Part shown: positions 25,522 through 33,632 of the stretch, one piece after another
How the letters are laid out: the number at the start of each line of letters is the position of its first letter
Position numbering within the stretch: the stretch's first letter is position 1
Source of the DNA: Amycolatopsis australiensis
GTDB taxonomy: Bacteria > Actinomycetota > Actinomycetes > Mycobacteriales > Pseudonocardiaceae
Direction of reading: 5' to 3'
Assembly (NCBI RefSeq): GCF_900119165.1
Contig: NZ_FPJG01000006.1
Span: 1,178,001-1,242,000 of the forward strand
Length of the DNA stretch: 64,000 nucleotides
Program-made: the position numbers and the translations under genes
The notes under the pieces: generated by a model
What the model saw: the letters and a program-made list of their open reading frames with translations, nothing else
Database searches by the model: none
What the model was told of the DNA's origin: nothing

Positions 25522-25950
25522 TCAGAGGCGGCGCAGGCCGTGCAGAACGCGTTCCATGAGCGCCAGCGCCGGACGGCCTTCGGTGCTCACGCGCGTGTCG
25601 TGGATCGTGACGAGGCCCTGTTCGGCCATGTCGTCGAGCAGCACCCGGACGACGCCGAGCGGCACGCTGAGCGTGGCCGCGACCTCGGCGACGGACCGCG
25701 GCTGGTGGCACAGCGATCGCACCGAACGGAACTCGCCGGTGAGCCGGGCGCCGTTCCACTGCGCGCCGGCGCGGGTCGAGACGAGGGCCTCGATCGCCAG
25801 GTGCCGCCGCGACTGCGTCCGGCCGCGCGTCAGGACGTACGGGCGCACGAGCGTTCGCTGCGTGGGCACGTGCCCGGCGGGCTGGGGTTCTTCGACGGGC
25901 GGGGTGTTGCGGAGGGCGTGCCGCCCGGTGGTCCGCCGGTCCTCGCCCAT
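25522..25950 (-). CDS. DUF742 family protein, solitary, 142 aa
   Basis: Contains the DUF742 core: TLVRPYVLTRGRTQSR, then a winged-helix-like part RSVAEVAATLSVPLGVVRVL and LLDDMAEQGLV. In Streptomyces conservons (cvn) such proteins are encoded with a histidine kinase-like protein, a roadblock protein and a GTPase. None of those partners is adjacent here, so this is an orphan copy. The ATG 25950 was chosen because in-frame upstream sequence is low-complexity. It may bind DNA or modulate a conservon elsewhere. Confidence 0.75.
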   Translation of the reverse strand: MGEDRRTTGRHALRNTPPVEEPQPAGHVPTQRTLVRPYVLTRGRTQSRRHLAIEALVSTRAGAQWNGARLTGEFRSVRSLCHQPRSVAEVAATLSVPLGVVRVLLDDMAEQGLVTIHDTRVSTEGRPALALMERVLHGLRRL

Positions 25951-26158
25951 CCTCGCAGCCCCCTGATTCCGTGATCGCCGAAGTCGTCTCGCTGGCGGCG
26001 GTGGCGGCGAGGGAAAGGCCAGGATACGCACGATCCGGTGGTTTTTGGGGAAGGTTTGTTCTTGGCTCGATGGGCCATTTCGGTGATTATTGTGAACAAC
26101 ATTCGGGAAATCGATTACCGTGACAAAGTCCCAGCTCGTGGCCGTCACGGCGAAACGA

Positions 26159-26199
26159 CGAACGGCCCGGCCGCGACGGTGTCGTGGCCGGGCCGTTCG
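26159..26199. terminator. hairpin terminator after etfD-like gene
   Basis: Perfect 14-base arms (CGAACGGCCCGGCC/GGCCGGGCCGTTCG) around a 13-base loop, ten bases past the stop codon of the minus-strand gene. No U-tract, as usual in actinomycetes. Confidence 0.75.
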
Positions 26200-26209
26200 C
26201 CGGATCGGG

Positions 26210-28426
26210 TCAGTTCTCGTCGGACAGCGACGGCGCCCCGAGCGGCACCGGCTTTGCTTCCGGCTTGCGCTTGACCGCCTCGAGCAGCATCTGCGCGACG
26301 TCGACGATCTCGACCTTCTCGCTCGCCGTGCCGTCGCTCTGCCGCGCGGTGAGGCCGTCGTTCAGCATCACCTTGCAGAACGGGCAGCCCGTCGCGATCT
26401 TCGACGGCGCGGTGCCGAGCGCCTCGTCGACGCGCTCGATGTTGATCCGCTTGCCGATCTTCTCTTCCATCCACATCCGCGCGCCGCCCGCGCCGCAGCA
26501 CATCGACTTGTCGCCGTGCCGCGGCATTTCGCGCAGCTGCGCGCCCGTCGCGCCGACCAGCTCGCGCGGCGCCTCGTACACCTTGTTGTGGCGGCCGAGG
26601 TAGCACGGGTCGTGGTAGGTGACGTCCTGCGCGACCGGCGCCACCGGCACCAGCTGCTTCTCCCGCACCAGGCGGTTCAGCAGCTGCGTGTGGTGCACGA
26701 CGTCGAACTGGCCGCCCAGCTCCGGGTACTCGTTGGCGAGGGTGTTGAAGCAGTGGGCGCAGGTCACGACGACCTTGCGGGCCTTGCGTTCGCGGCCCTC
26801 GAACACCGAGTTCAGGACCTCGACGTTCTGCTGGGCGAGCATCTGGAACAGGAACTCGTTGCCCGCGCGGCGGGCCGGGTCACCGGTGCAGGACTCCTCC
26901 GAGCCGAGCACGGTGTACTTGACGCCGGCCATGTGCAGCAGCTCCGCGACCGCGCGCGTCGTCTTCTTCGCGCGGTCCTCGAACGCGCCGGCGCAGCCGA
27001 CCCAGAACAGGTACTCGGCGTCGCCGAGGTCGCCGTCGAACACCGGGACCTCGAAGTCGAGGTCCTCGGTCCAGGCCAGCCGGTCCTTGGCGTTCTGGCC
27101 CCACGGGTTGCCCTTGTTCTCCAGGTTCTTGAACATGCCGTTCAGCTCGCTGGGGAACGACGACTCGATCATCACCTGGTAGCGGCGCATGTCGACGATG
27201 TGGTCGACGTGCTCGATGTCCACCGGGCACTGCTCGACGCAGGCGCCGCAGCTGGTGCAGGACCAGAGGACGTCGGGGTCGATGACGCCGCCGTCATCGC
27301 CGACCAGCGCCTTCTGGGACTCGGCGATCGCGAGGACGTCGATGCCCGCGTACATGTTGTCGCCGCTGAGACCCACTTCGTCCCCGGCCATGTCGCGCTT
27401 GCCGCCGGCCATGAGGTACGGCGCCTTCGCGTAGGCGTGGTCACGCAGCTGCGTGATGACCAGCTTCGGCGACAGCGGCTTGCCCGTGTTCCACGCGGGG
27501 CACTGCTCCTGGCAGCGGCCGCATTCGGTGCACGTCGAGAAGTCCAGCCAGCCCTTCCAGGTGAAGTCCTCGATCTTGCCGACACCGAAGGTGTCCTCGT
27601 CCGGGTCGGCCTCCTCGAGGTCGAGGACCTTGCCGCCGCTCATCATCGGCTTGAGGGCGCCGAGTGCGACGCCACCGTCGTCCTCGCGCTTGAAGTAGAT
27701 GTTGAAGAACGCGCTGAACCGGTGCCACGCGACACCCATGGTCATCGTGCGGGCGACGACGATCAGCCAGACCGTGGCGCTCATCAGCTTGACGAACGCG
27801 AACACCGTGACCAGGTTCGGGCTGGCCGGCAGCAGTTCGCCGAGCGGGTTCGAGACGAACGCGGCCCAGGTCGGCGTCTCGTGCGCGCCGAGCGCGGCCT
27901 TCGCGGCGCGGACGCCGATGATGCCGATGCCTTCGATGAGCACGACGGCCTCGACGAAGTACGCCCACTTGAAGTTGGAGCCCGCGAAGCGGCTCTGGCG
28001 GTCGGCGCGGCGCGGGTGGTTGCGCTGGCGGATCGCGATCAGCACCAGGACGCCGACGATCGTGCCGAGCCCGAGCAGCTCCATGAGCAGCTGGAACGGC
28101 GGGAAGTCGTCGAGGATCGGCCAGCCCCAGTGCGGGACGAAGACCTCGCCGTACGCCTCGAACAGGGCCAGCGAGCCCAGGAGGAAGCCCCACATGACCA
28201 GCCAGTGGGCCGGTCCGACGCTGCGCTTGCGGTTCATCCGCGTGTGCGCGGCGAACTCCTTGACCAGCGTCTTGAACCGCGGCCAGAACGGGCCGTTGCG
28301 GGTCGAGTCGGGCTGCCCGAGACGGATGATGCGCACGAAGCGCGCGATCGTCGCGGCGAACATCCCCCAGGCGACGACGCCGAGGACGACGGAGATGCCG
28401 CCCAGCGTCAGTTGTAGAGCGCCCAT
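26210..28426 (-). CDS. membrane Fe-S oxidoreductase, EtfD-like (ETF:quinone oxidoreductase), 738 aa
   Basis: N-terminal membrane part with about five helices (GISVVLGVVAWGMFAATIA, LVMWGFLLGSLALFEAYG, GTIVGVLVLIAI and others). Two [4Fe-4S] motifs follow, CTECGRCQEQCP (about 304) and CTSCGACVEQCP (about 405). Two CCG domains of HdrD type follow (FWVGCAG, CTGDPARR; then CAHCFNTLANEYPEL, HDPCYLGRHN and SMCCGAGGARMW). This layout matches mycobacterial EtfD, which takes electrons from ETF loaded by acyl-CoA dehydrogenases and passes them to the quinone pool. It therefore pairs functionally with the FadE5-like enzyme at the window start. A motif like the FadE operator lies 60 bases upstream. Confidence 0.92.
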   Translation of the reverse strand: MGALQLTLGGISVVLGVVAWGMFAATIARFVRIIRLGQPDSTRNGPFWPRFKTLVKEFAAHTRMNRKRSVGPAHWLVMWGFLLGSLALFEAYGEVFVPHWGWPILDDFPPFQLLMELLGLGTIVGVLVLIAIRQRNHPRRADRQSRFAGSNFKWAYFVEAVVLIEGIGIIGVRAAKAALGAHETPTWAAFVSNPLGELLPASPNLVTVFAFVKLMSATVWLIVVARTMTMGVAWHRFSAFFNIYFKREDDGGVALGALKPMMSGGKVLDLEEADPDEDTFGVGKIEDFTWKGWLDFSTCTECGRCQEQCPAWNTGKPLSPKLVITQLRDHAYAKAPYLMAGGKRDMAGDEVGLSGDNMYAGIDVLAIAESQKALVGDDGGVIDPDVLWSCTSCGACVEQCPVDIEHVDHIVDMRRYQVMIESSFPSELNGMFKNLENKGNPWGQNAKDRLAWTEDLDFEVPVFDGDLGDAEYLFWVGCAGAFEDRAKKTTRAVAELLHMAGVKYTVLGSEESCTGDPARRAGNEFLFQMLAQQNVEVLNSVFEGRERKARKVVVTCAHCFNTLANEYPELGGQFDVVHHTQLLNRLVREKQLVPVAPVAQDVTYHDPCYLGRHNKVYEAPRELVGATGAQLREMPRHGDKSMCCGAGGARMWMEEKIGKRINIERVDEALGTAPSKIATGCPFCKVMLNDGLTARQSDGTASEKVEIVDVAQMLLEAVKRKPEAKPVPLGAPSLSDEN

Positions 28427-28485
28427 CGTTCGGGTGCCTTTCGTCCGGATGATTCGTGGTGGGTTAGCCGGCAGACTAATGCTTC

Positions 28486-28499
28486 CTACCGATGAGTAA
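28486..28499. promoter_or_regulatory. operator-like site before the etfD-like gene, similar to the FadE sites
   Basis: On the minus strand TTACTCATCGGTAG matches the FadE site TTACTCGCCGGTAA at 11 of 14 positions. It lies 60 bases before the etfD start. The match could indicate shared control by one TetR-type regulator; this is inferred. Confidence 0.4.
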
Positions 28500-28581
28500 C
28501 CCGTTGAGTGGCCCTAAGTCCCACCGATGTGGTGTACGTCGCTCTTTGTTTTGGGACGATCGTTCAGGTAGTTTTCACCCT

Positions 28582-28911
28582 ATGGGTGCGTACCTTCTCC
28601 TCGCGCTGGCGATCGCCGCCGAGGTCTCCGCGACGGTCTCGCTGAAGCTCTCGGAGGGCTTCTCGAAGCTCGGACCGTCGATCGTCGTGGTCGTGGGGTA
28701 CGCCGTCGCGTTCGTCGCGCTGTCGTACGTGCTGAAGATGGGGTTGCCGATCGGCGTCGCGTACGCGATCTGGGCCGCGGCCGGCGTCGCCCTGGTCGCG
28801 ATCGTCGGCGTCGTGTTCCTCAAGGAGCCGATCAACGCGGCGATGATCGCCGGGATGGCGCTGGTCATCGGCGGCGTGGTGCTGATCGAACTCGGGAGCG
28901 CGTCGTCGTGA
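28582..28911 (+). CDS. SMR family multidrug efflux transporter, EmrE/Mmr-like, 109 aa
   Basis: Four helices in 109 residues. Glu14 in AIAAEVSATVSLKLSEGFSK is the proton/drug-binding acid of the family. The segments VVVVGYAVAFVALSYVLK and IGVAYAIWAAAGVALVAI match the EmrE/QacC/Mmr subtype rather than the SugE/Gdx guanidinium exporters. It should export cationic antiseptics or dyes as an antiparallel dimer. The stop codon overlaps the GTG of the TetR gene by four bases, so the regulator is co-translated. Confidence 0.93.
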   Translation: MGAYLLLALAIAAEVSATVSLKLSEGFSKLGPSIVVVVGYAVAFVALSYVLKMGLPIGVAYAIWAAAGVALVAIVGVVFLKEPINAAMIAGMALVIGGVVLIELGSASS

Positions 28912-29468
28912 AACTGCAGGTCGACGGGCGTAAGGCGCGCGGCGAGAAGCGGCGCGCGGAGATCATCGAAGCGACCCTGCGCGTCATCGAGCGCGACGGC
29001 GTCGCGGGCGTGACGCACCGGACGGTCGCGGCCGAGGCAGGCGTCCCGACGACGTCCACGACCTACCACTTCTCGTCGCTGGACGACCTGCTCATCGCCA
29101 CGCTCATCTCGTGCGCCCGCGACATGGCCACCGAGGTCTACTGGATGATCGACCGCGCCCGGTCCCGTGGTTCCCGCGGCGCCGAAGAGGTCGCTGGCCT
29201 GCTCGCGGAGGCGTTGGGGCCGCGGCGCGGGCGCACGATGGCGGAGTACGAGCTGTACCTGCTGGCGGCGCGGAAGCCGGAGCTGCGCCCGGCCGCGCGT
29301 CGCTGGCTCGACGTCCTGACGTCGATGGTCCGCCACGACGACGAAGTGGCGTTCCGGGTGTTCCTCGCGGGCATCGACGGGCTGCTGATCCAGGGCCTGA
29401 TCGACGACGAGCCGCCGTCGGCGGAAGAGCTGCGTCCGGTGGTGGACTACCTGCTGAAACCGCGTTGA
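28908..29468 (+). CDS. TetR family transcriptional regulator, 186 aa
   Basis: N-terminal helix-turn-helix: EIIEATLRVIERDGVAGVTH and VAAEAGVPTTSTTYHFSSLD (recognition helix and the YHF end), with a C-terminal ligand domain. The GTG overlaps the SMR stop codon (GTGA), which indicates a two-gene operon. By position it probably represses the SMR gene and releases it on binding a cationic drug. Unlike most such pairs, the two genes are in tandem rather than divergent. Confidence 0.9.
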   Translation: MKLQVDGRKARGEKRRAEIIEATLRVIERDGVAGVTHRTVAAEAGVPTTSTTYHFSSLDDLLIATLISCARDMATEVYWMIDRARSRGSRGAEEVAGLLAEALGPRRGRTMAEYELYLLAARKPELRPAARRWLDVLTSMVRHDDEVAFRVFLAGIDGLLIQGLIDDEPPSAEELRPVVDYLLKPR

Positions 29469-29489
29469 CCGGCTGGTTAGCGTCGGGGC

Positions 29490-29924
29490 ATGCGGATCTT
29501 CGGTGAGTACGAGCTGGACGACGACCGGGCACGGCTGGACCTCGACGTGGTGTGGCAGTTCCTCTCGACCGAGGCGTACTGGGGCCGCTGGCGCACGCGT
29601 GCGCAGGTCGAGGCCGCCATCGACGGGTCATGGCGGGTCGTCGGTGCCTACCGCGGCGGCTCGATGACCGGATTCGCCCGTGCCTTCTCCGACGGCGTCT
29701 CGTCCGCCTACCTGGCCGACGTGTTCGTCGTCGCCTCCGCGCGCGGCAGCGGCCTCGGCAAGGAGATCGTGCGCGAGATGATCGACAACGGCCCCGGCGC
29801 CGGCTTCCGCTGGATGCTGCACACCGCCGACGCGCACGGGCTGTACCGGCAGTTCGGCTTCGCCGAGCACACCAAGGGCCGTTACCTGGAACGCGAGGGC
29901 GTCAACACGGAAAGCCTGCGCTGA
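29490..29924 (+). CDS. GNAT family N-acetyltransferase, 144 aa
   Basis: Short GNAT domain related to the Arabidopsis ATS1-like group. DVVWQFLSTEAYWGRWRT leads in, SAYLADVFVVASARGSGLGK covers strands 4-5 and the acetyl-CoA loop (R-x-x-G-x-G/K), and LYRQFGFAEHTKGRYLERE closes the fold. The substrate is unknown. Its 3' end overlaps the convergent permease gene by 43 bases. Confidence 0.88.
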   Translation: MRIFGEYELDDDRARLDLDVVWQFLSTEAYWGRWRTRAQVEAAIDGSWRVVGAYRGGSMTGFARAFSDGVSSAYLADVFVVASARGSGLGKEIVREMIDNGPGAGFRWMLHTADAHGLYRQFGFAEHTKGRYLEREGVNTESLR

Positions 29925-31258
29925 AGGACGTAGTAGAGCGCGCCGGGGACCGCCAGCCCGATCAGCCACGAGACGTCCGCGCCACCCAGCAGCGGCGCCA
30001 TCGGGCCGACGAAGACCCCCTCGACGTTCGAGAACGGGATCTGCACCGCGATGCCGGCGAAGTACGCGATCAACGCGGGCGCGGCCCAGCGTCCGTAGCG
30101 GCCGTTGGGGTCGTACACGGCTTCGAGGTCGTAGGACTCCTTGCGCACCAGGTAGAAGTCGACCAGGTTGATCGAGCTCCACGGCGTCAGGAAGTACAGC
30201 AGGAAGTCCAGGAACAGGATGAAGTTCCCGAGGAACTCCCCGCGCCCGAGCACCGCGATGACACCGCCGAGCACGCCGACGACGGCGATGTACGCGACGC
30301 GTGCCTGCTGGGAGAGCGCGGCTTTCCGGCTGAACGCGGTGAGCGCCGTCGCGACGGTCATGTAGCCGCCGTAGATGTTCAGCACGTTCACCGTGAACTT
30401 GCCGAGCGCGATCGCCAGCAGCAGCGGGACGAGGAGGGCCTCGCCGCCGAGCCCGACGACGTACGCGACTTCGTGGCCCTTGAACGCCTTCCCGGCCACG
30501 GCGTACGCCAGCGCGCCGAACGACATCGCCCACGTGGCGCCGAGAACGGTGCCGCCGTAAGTCCACCAGAAAGTGGCGCGGACCGACGTGCTCGACGGCA
30601 GGTAGCGCGACGTGTCGGCGACGTACGGGCCGAACGTCAGCTGCCAGGACGCTGTCAGGGAGAGCGCGAGCAGGAACTTCGGGAAGTCGAGGACCGGGGC
30701 GTGCAGGACGGTGCCGAGGTCGTGGCCGCCGACCAGGCGGATCGTGAGGTAGACGAAGACGACCACGCTCAGCGCGGACGCCACCCAGCCGAAGCGGTGG
30801 ATGAGCCGGTACCCCACGATCGCGATGAGCGCGGACGCGGCGGCGTACACGCAGATCGCGGCGTCGGTCGGCAGGCCGGTGATCTGCGCGACGGCCTGCC
30901 CGCCCAGCACGTTCCCGCTGGCGAAGTACCCGAGGTACATCACGACGACGAGCACCAGCGGGAGGATCGCGCCGTACACGCCGAACTGCGCGCGCGACTG
31001 GATCATCTGCGGAATGCCCAGCTTCGGCCCCTGGGCGGCGTGCAGGGCCATGGGGATGCCGCCGAGGACGTTCCCGCACAGGACGGCGACCAGCGCCCAC
31101 AGCGGGTGCACGCCGACGAGCACGGTCAGCGCCCCGGTGACGGCCGACGTGATCTGCATGTTCGCCGCGAACCAGAGCGTGAAGAGGCTGCGCGGGTGGC
31201 CGTGCCGTTCGGTTTCCGGGACCGGGTCGATGGACCTGCGTTCGAGCGCTGCCGCCAC
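29882..31258 (-). CDS. NCS1 family cytosine/purine permease, 458 aa
   Basis: Twelve hydrophobic segments in 458 residues. Family marks include SLFTLWFAANMQITSAVTGA near the start, GPKLGIPQMIQSRAQFGVYG (substrate-site region) and WQLTFGPYVADTSRYLP in the middle. It takes up nucleobases or related heterocycles (cytosine, allantoin, hydantoin or pyridoxine) with a cation. No catabolic gene is adjacent, so the substrate is open. The C-terminal coding end overlaps the GNAT gene on the opposite strand. Confidence 0.92.
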   Translation of the reverse strand: MAAALERRSIDPVPETERHGHPRSLFTLWFAANMQITSAVTGALTVLVGVHPLWALVAVLCGNVLGGIPMALHAAQGPKLGIPQMIQSRAQFGVYGAILPLVLVVVMYLGYFASGNVLGGQAVAQITGLPTDAAICVYAAASALIAIVGYRLIHRFGWVASALSVVVFVYLTIRLVGGHDLGTVLHAPVLDFPKFLLALSLTASWQLTFGPYVADTSRYLPSSTSVRATFWWTYGGTVLGATWAMSFGALAYAVAGKAFKGHEVAYVVGLGGEALLVPLLLAIALGKFTVNVLNIYGGYMTVATALTAFSRKAALSQQARVAYIAVVGVLGGVIAVLGRGEFLGNFILFLDFLLYFLTPWSSINLVDFYLVRKESYDLEAVYDPNGRYGRWAAPALIAYFAGIAVQIPFSNVEGVFVGPMAPLLGGADVSWLIGLAVPGALYYVLQRRLSVLTPSRSR

Positions 31259-31315
31259 GGGCTACCTCCACTGCGTTGTGCCTGGAGGTATTAACCGCGC
31301 CGGCGGGCGCCGGTC

Positions 31316-31747
31316 CTAGATCGGCGGACGCGATTCTGTCTGGTATTCCAGACGACCGTACCCGGTGAACCCCAGCCGCCGGTACAGCGCTTCGGCGGCC
31401 GTGTTGTGGTCGGCCACGCGCAGGGTCACCCGCCGGTCTTGCGCCCAGCTCAGGACCGCCCGGACCAGCGCCTCGCCGACGCCTCGGCCGCGGGCGTGCG
31501 GAGCCACCCACAACGTGCCCAGTTCGACTTCGCCGTCGCGCGGGAAGCCGGTCGCCATCCCGACGGCGCGTCCGTCGAGGTCGGCGACGACGTTGAAGGA
31601 GTTCGCGAGACGATCTCGCCAACGGCGTTCGGGGGCGTCGTGCCAGTCGGCGAGGGTCGCGGTGAACGCGCTCGGCGCGTCGCGCAGCGCGGCCAGGCGC
31701 AGGTCACGCCACTCGGCCCAGTCGTCGGGGCCGACGATCCGGATCAC
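31316..31747 (-). CDS. GNAT family N-acetyltransferase, 143 aa
   Basis: Complete small GNAT domain. It starts IVGPDDWAEWRDLRLAALRD and has the acetyl-CoA segment LGTLWVAPHARGRGVGEALV (R-G-R-G-V-G loop). It ends with LRVADHNTAAEALYRRLGFT, the usual NxxAxxLYxxxGF helix. The AALRDAPSAF pattern is common in acetyltransferases of unknown substrate in actinomycetes. It lies 57 bases downstream (in map order) of the permease start and is transcribed in the same direction. Confidence 0.9.
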   Translation of the reverse strand: MIRIVGPDDWAEWRDLRLAALRDAPSAFTATLADWHDAPERRWRDRLANSFNVVADLDGRAVGMATGFPRDGEVELGTLWVAPHARGRGVGEALVRAVLSWAQDRRVTLRVADHNTAAEALYRRLGFTGYGRLEYQTESRPPI

Positions 31748-31810
31748 CGGGCCAGGCTAGCCGGGCCCGGCGCCGTTGGCGATCCGCAGCGGCGCCGGCC
31801 CGCCCGAACT

Positions 31811-32344
31811 TCAGCCCTTGTTCTCGTAAACCGGCGTGATCACCGCGCGCGCCAGCGTGTGGCCGAACATGTTGAAGCCGAGGAACGCCGGGGTCGCGTC
31901 CTCCGGCACCTCCAGCTTGTCGACGTCCAGCGCGTGCACGGCGAAGTAGTACCGGTGCGGGCCGTGGCCGGGCGGGGGCGCCGCGCCGAGGAACTGCTTG
32001 ACCCCGCCGTCGCCCTTCAACGTCACCGCGCCCTCCGGGAGGCCGGAGCCGTCGCCCGCGCCGGAGGCCAGCTCCGTCACCGAGGCCGGGATGTTGAACA
32101 CGGCCCAGTGCCAGAACCCGCTGCCGGTCGGGGCGTCCGGGTCGTAGCACGTCACCGCGAAGCTCTTAGTTTCCGCCGGGAAGCCCTCCCACGCCAGGTG
32201 CGGCGAACGGTCCTCGCCGCCGGCGCCGAAGATGCCGGAGAGGTGGGGCGTGGCCAGGGTTTCGCCGTCGGCGACGTCGTTGCTGCGCAGGGTGAACGAC
32301 GGCACTTCGGGCAGGGATTCGTACGGACCGGGTGCTTGCGGCAT
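31811..32344 (-). CDS. YbhB/YbcL family Raf kinase inhibitor-like protein (PEBP), 177 aa
   Basis: Phosphatidylethanolamine-binding-protein fold. The ligand pocket motifs are conserved: [20 protein letters not shown] (DPDAP and GxxHW) and [16 protein letters not shown] (GPHRY). Bacterial members have no settled function. There is no signal peptide. The ATG follows a GGAGGATCC sequence, a strong ribosome site. Confidence 0.93.
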   Translation of the reverse strand: MPQAPGPYESLPEVPSFTLRSNDVADGETLATPHLSGIFGAGGEDRSPHLAWEGFPAETKSFAVTCYDPDAPTGSGFWHWAVFNIPASVTELASGAGDGSGLPEGAVTLKGDGGVKQFLGAAPPPGHGPHRYYFAVHALDVDKLEVPEDATPAFLGFNMFGHTLARAVITPVYENKG

Positions 32345-32518
32345 GGATCCTCCTGATCACGAAACGGGAGCCTGGCGCCAGGTTAGGCCCCCGGCCCGCC
32401 CCCCGCGTGTCAGGGACGGATCTCAGGGTCTTTCGGGGGGATACCCCCATGTACCGGCCCCGCACCCGGCCATAACGTTCTTCACGCAGAGGAAACATCA
32501 CTGAGGGGACCAACGACC

Positions 32519-33289
32519 ATGGCGCGCCCGCTACTGGCACTGGGTGGCATCGTCCTGATCGGCGTCGGCCTGGCGACCGCGTTCGGCTGGGGCTGGGGAT
32601 CGGACTTCGAGAACACGAAGACCCTTTCGGAGACCATCCGGAGCGTGAAGCTGGAAGGCGACTCGGGTTCGGTGAAGATCCGCACCGGCTCGGGACCGGC
32701 GAAAGTGCGCGAAAAGGTGAACTATCACTGGCGGAGCAAGCCGGGTGACACGTTCTACCGCGTCGACGGCGACCAGCTCGTGCTGACCGACTGCGGGAAC
32801 AACTGCTCGGTCGACTTCGAGGTGGTCGTGCCGTCCGGCGTCCCGGTGACCGGCCGGATGGACTCCGGCGGCCTGGACGTCGCCGGCGTGGCGAGCGTGG
32901 ACGTCGAGGCGGACTCCGGCCACGCCCGCATCGAGGACGTCGCCGGCCTGGTGAAGCTGCGGCTGCAGAGCGGCGGGATCGACCTGCGGGACGTCGGCGC
33001 GGTCCAGCTGCACGCCGATTCCGGCGGCATCAAGGGCATCGGCGTGCGCGGTCCCGTCGACGTGACGTCCGAGAGCGGCAGCGTCGAGTTCACGCTGACG
33101 GAGGCGAACGACGTCAAGGTGCGGGCCGACAGCGGCAGCGTCGACGTCGAGGTGCCGGGCGGTCCGTACCGCGTCGTCGGCGGCAGCGACAGCGGGCACC
33201 GCTCGATCGACGTCCCGACCGACGGTTCCGCGCCGCACACGCTCGACCTCTCGACCGAGAGCGGCAGCGTCACGGTCCGCGCGGCCTGA
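32519..33289 (+). CDS. DUF4097-type membrane-anchored beta-helix protein, 256 aa
   Basis: One N-terminal helix (LLALGGIVLIGVGLATAFGW) anchors an extracellular right-handed beta-helix-like region built of short repeats ending in DSGS, ESGSV or SGGI (for example VEADSGHARIED, VTSESGSVEFTL and VRADSGSVDVEV). This matches DUF4097/DUF4098 'adhesin-like' domains, which are often near envelope-stress genes. Two Cys in TDCGNNCS may form a disulfide. The ATG has GAGGGG about ten bases upstream. Its function is unknown. Confidence 0.8.
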   Translation: MARPLLALGGIVLIGVGLATAFGWGWGSDFENTKTLSETIRSVKLEGDSGSVKIRTGSGPAKVREKVNYHWRSKPGDTFYRVDGDQLVLTDCGNNCSVDFEVVVPSGVPVTGRMDSGGLDVAGVASVDVEADSGHARIEDVAGLVKLRLQSGGIDLRDVGAVQLHADSGGIKGIGVRGPVDVTSESGSVEFTLTEANDVKVRADSGSVDVEVPGGPYRVVGGSDSGHRSIDVPTDGSAPHTLDLSTESGSVTVRAA

Positions 33290-33331
33290 CCTTTCTCACT
33301 ACGGATTCCTTACTACGGGGGCGTTTTCACC

Positions 33332-33565
33332 ATGGGCAAGATCGAACGACGCGTGCTGGCGGCCGCGTTGCTGGGGGCCGTCGCGATGTTCGGCGTAGTC
33401 GGGTTCACGCGGGGCGAGGAGCCCGCGGCGCCGGCGCTGGGGGTGCCGGTCGCCGCGGAGTCCCACTTTCGAGTGACATCGTCGGCCGGTGTCCCCGCGG
33501 AAGTCGTTGTGCAGCAAGGAAACCCGGATTTCTTCCTCTCCTCCTGGACCGGCCGCCGCTCCTGA
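33332..33565 (+). CDS. small secreted or anchored protein, 77 aa
   Basis: The ATG opens a frame with a basic start and hydrophobic core (MGKIERRVLAAALLGAVAMF), followed by a 50-residue soluble tail rich in Ala, Pro and Val. No family is recognised. It lies 42 bases after the DUF4097 gene on the same strand and may be co-transcribed. The signal-like start supports it, but the ribosome site (GGGGGCG) is weak. Confidence 0.45.
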   Translation: MGKIERRVLAAALLGAVAMFGVVGFTRGEEPAAPALGVPVAAESHFRVTSSAGVPAEVVVQQGNPDFFLSSWTGRRS

Positions 33566-33632
33566 TTTGTCGGTGGTCGCTGTTAGGAAGGAAGCACGCC
33601 GAAGGACGGCGTGCAGGGGAGGGAATCGGATC

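Noticed and set aside
28500..28581. Guanidine riboswitch before the SMR gene
   Set aside because: The 80-base upstream region shows no ykkC-type conserved motifs, and the protein is of the EmrE/Mmr subtype rather than SugE/Gdx.
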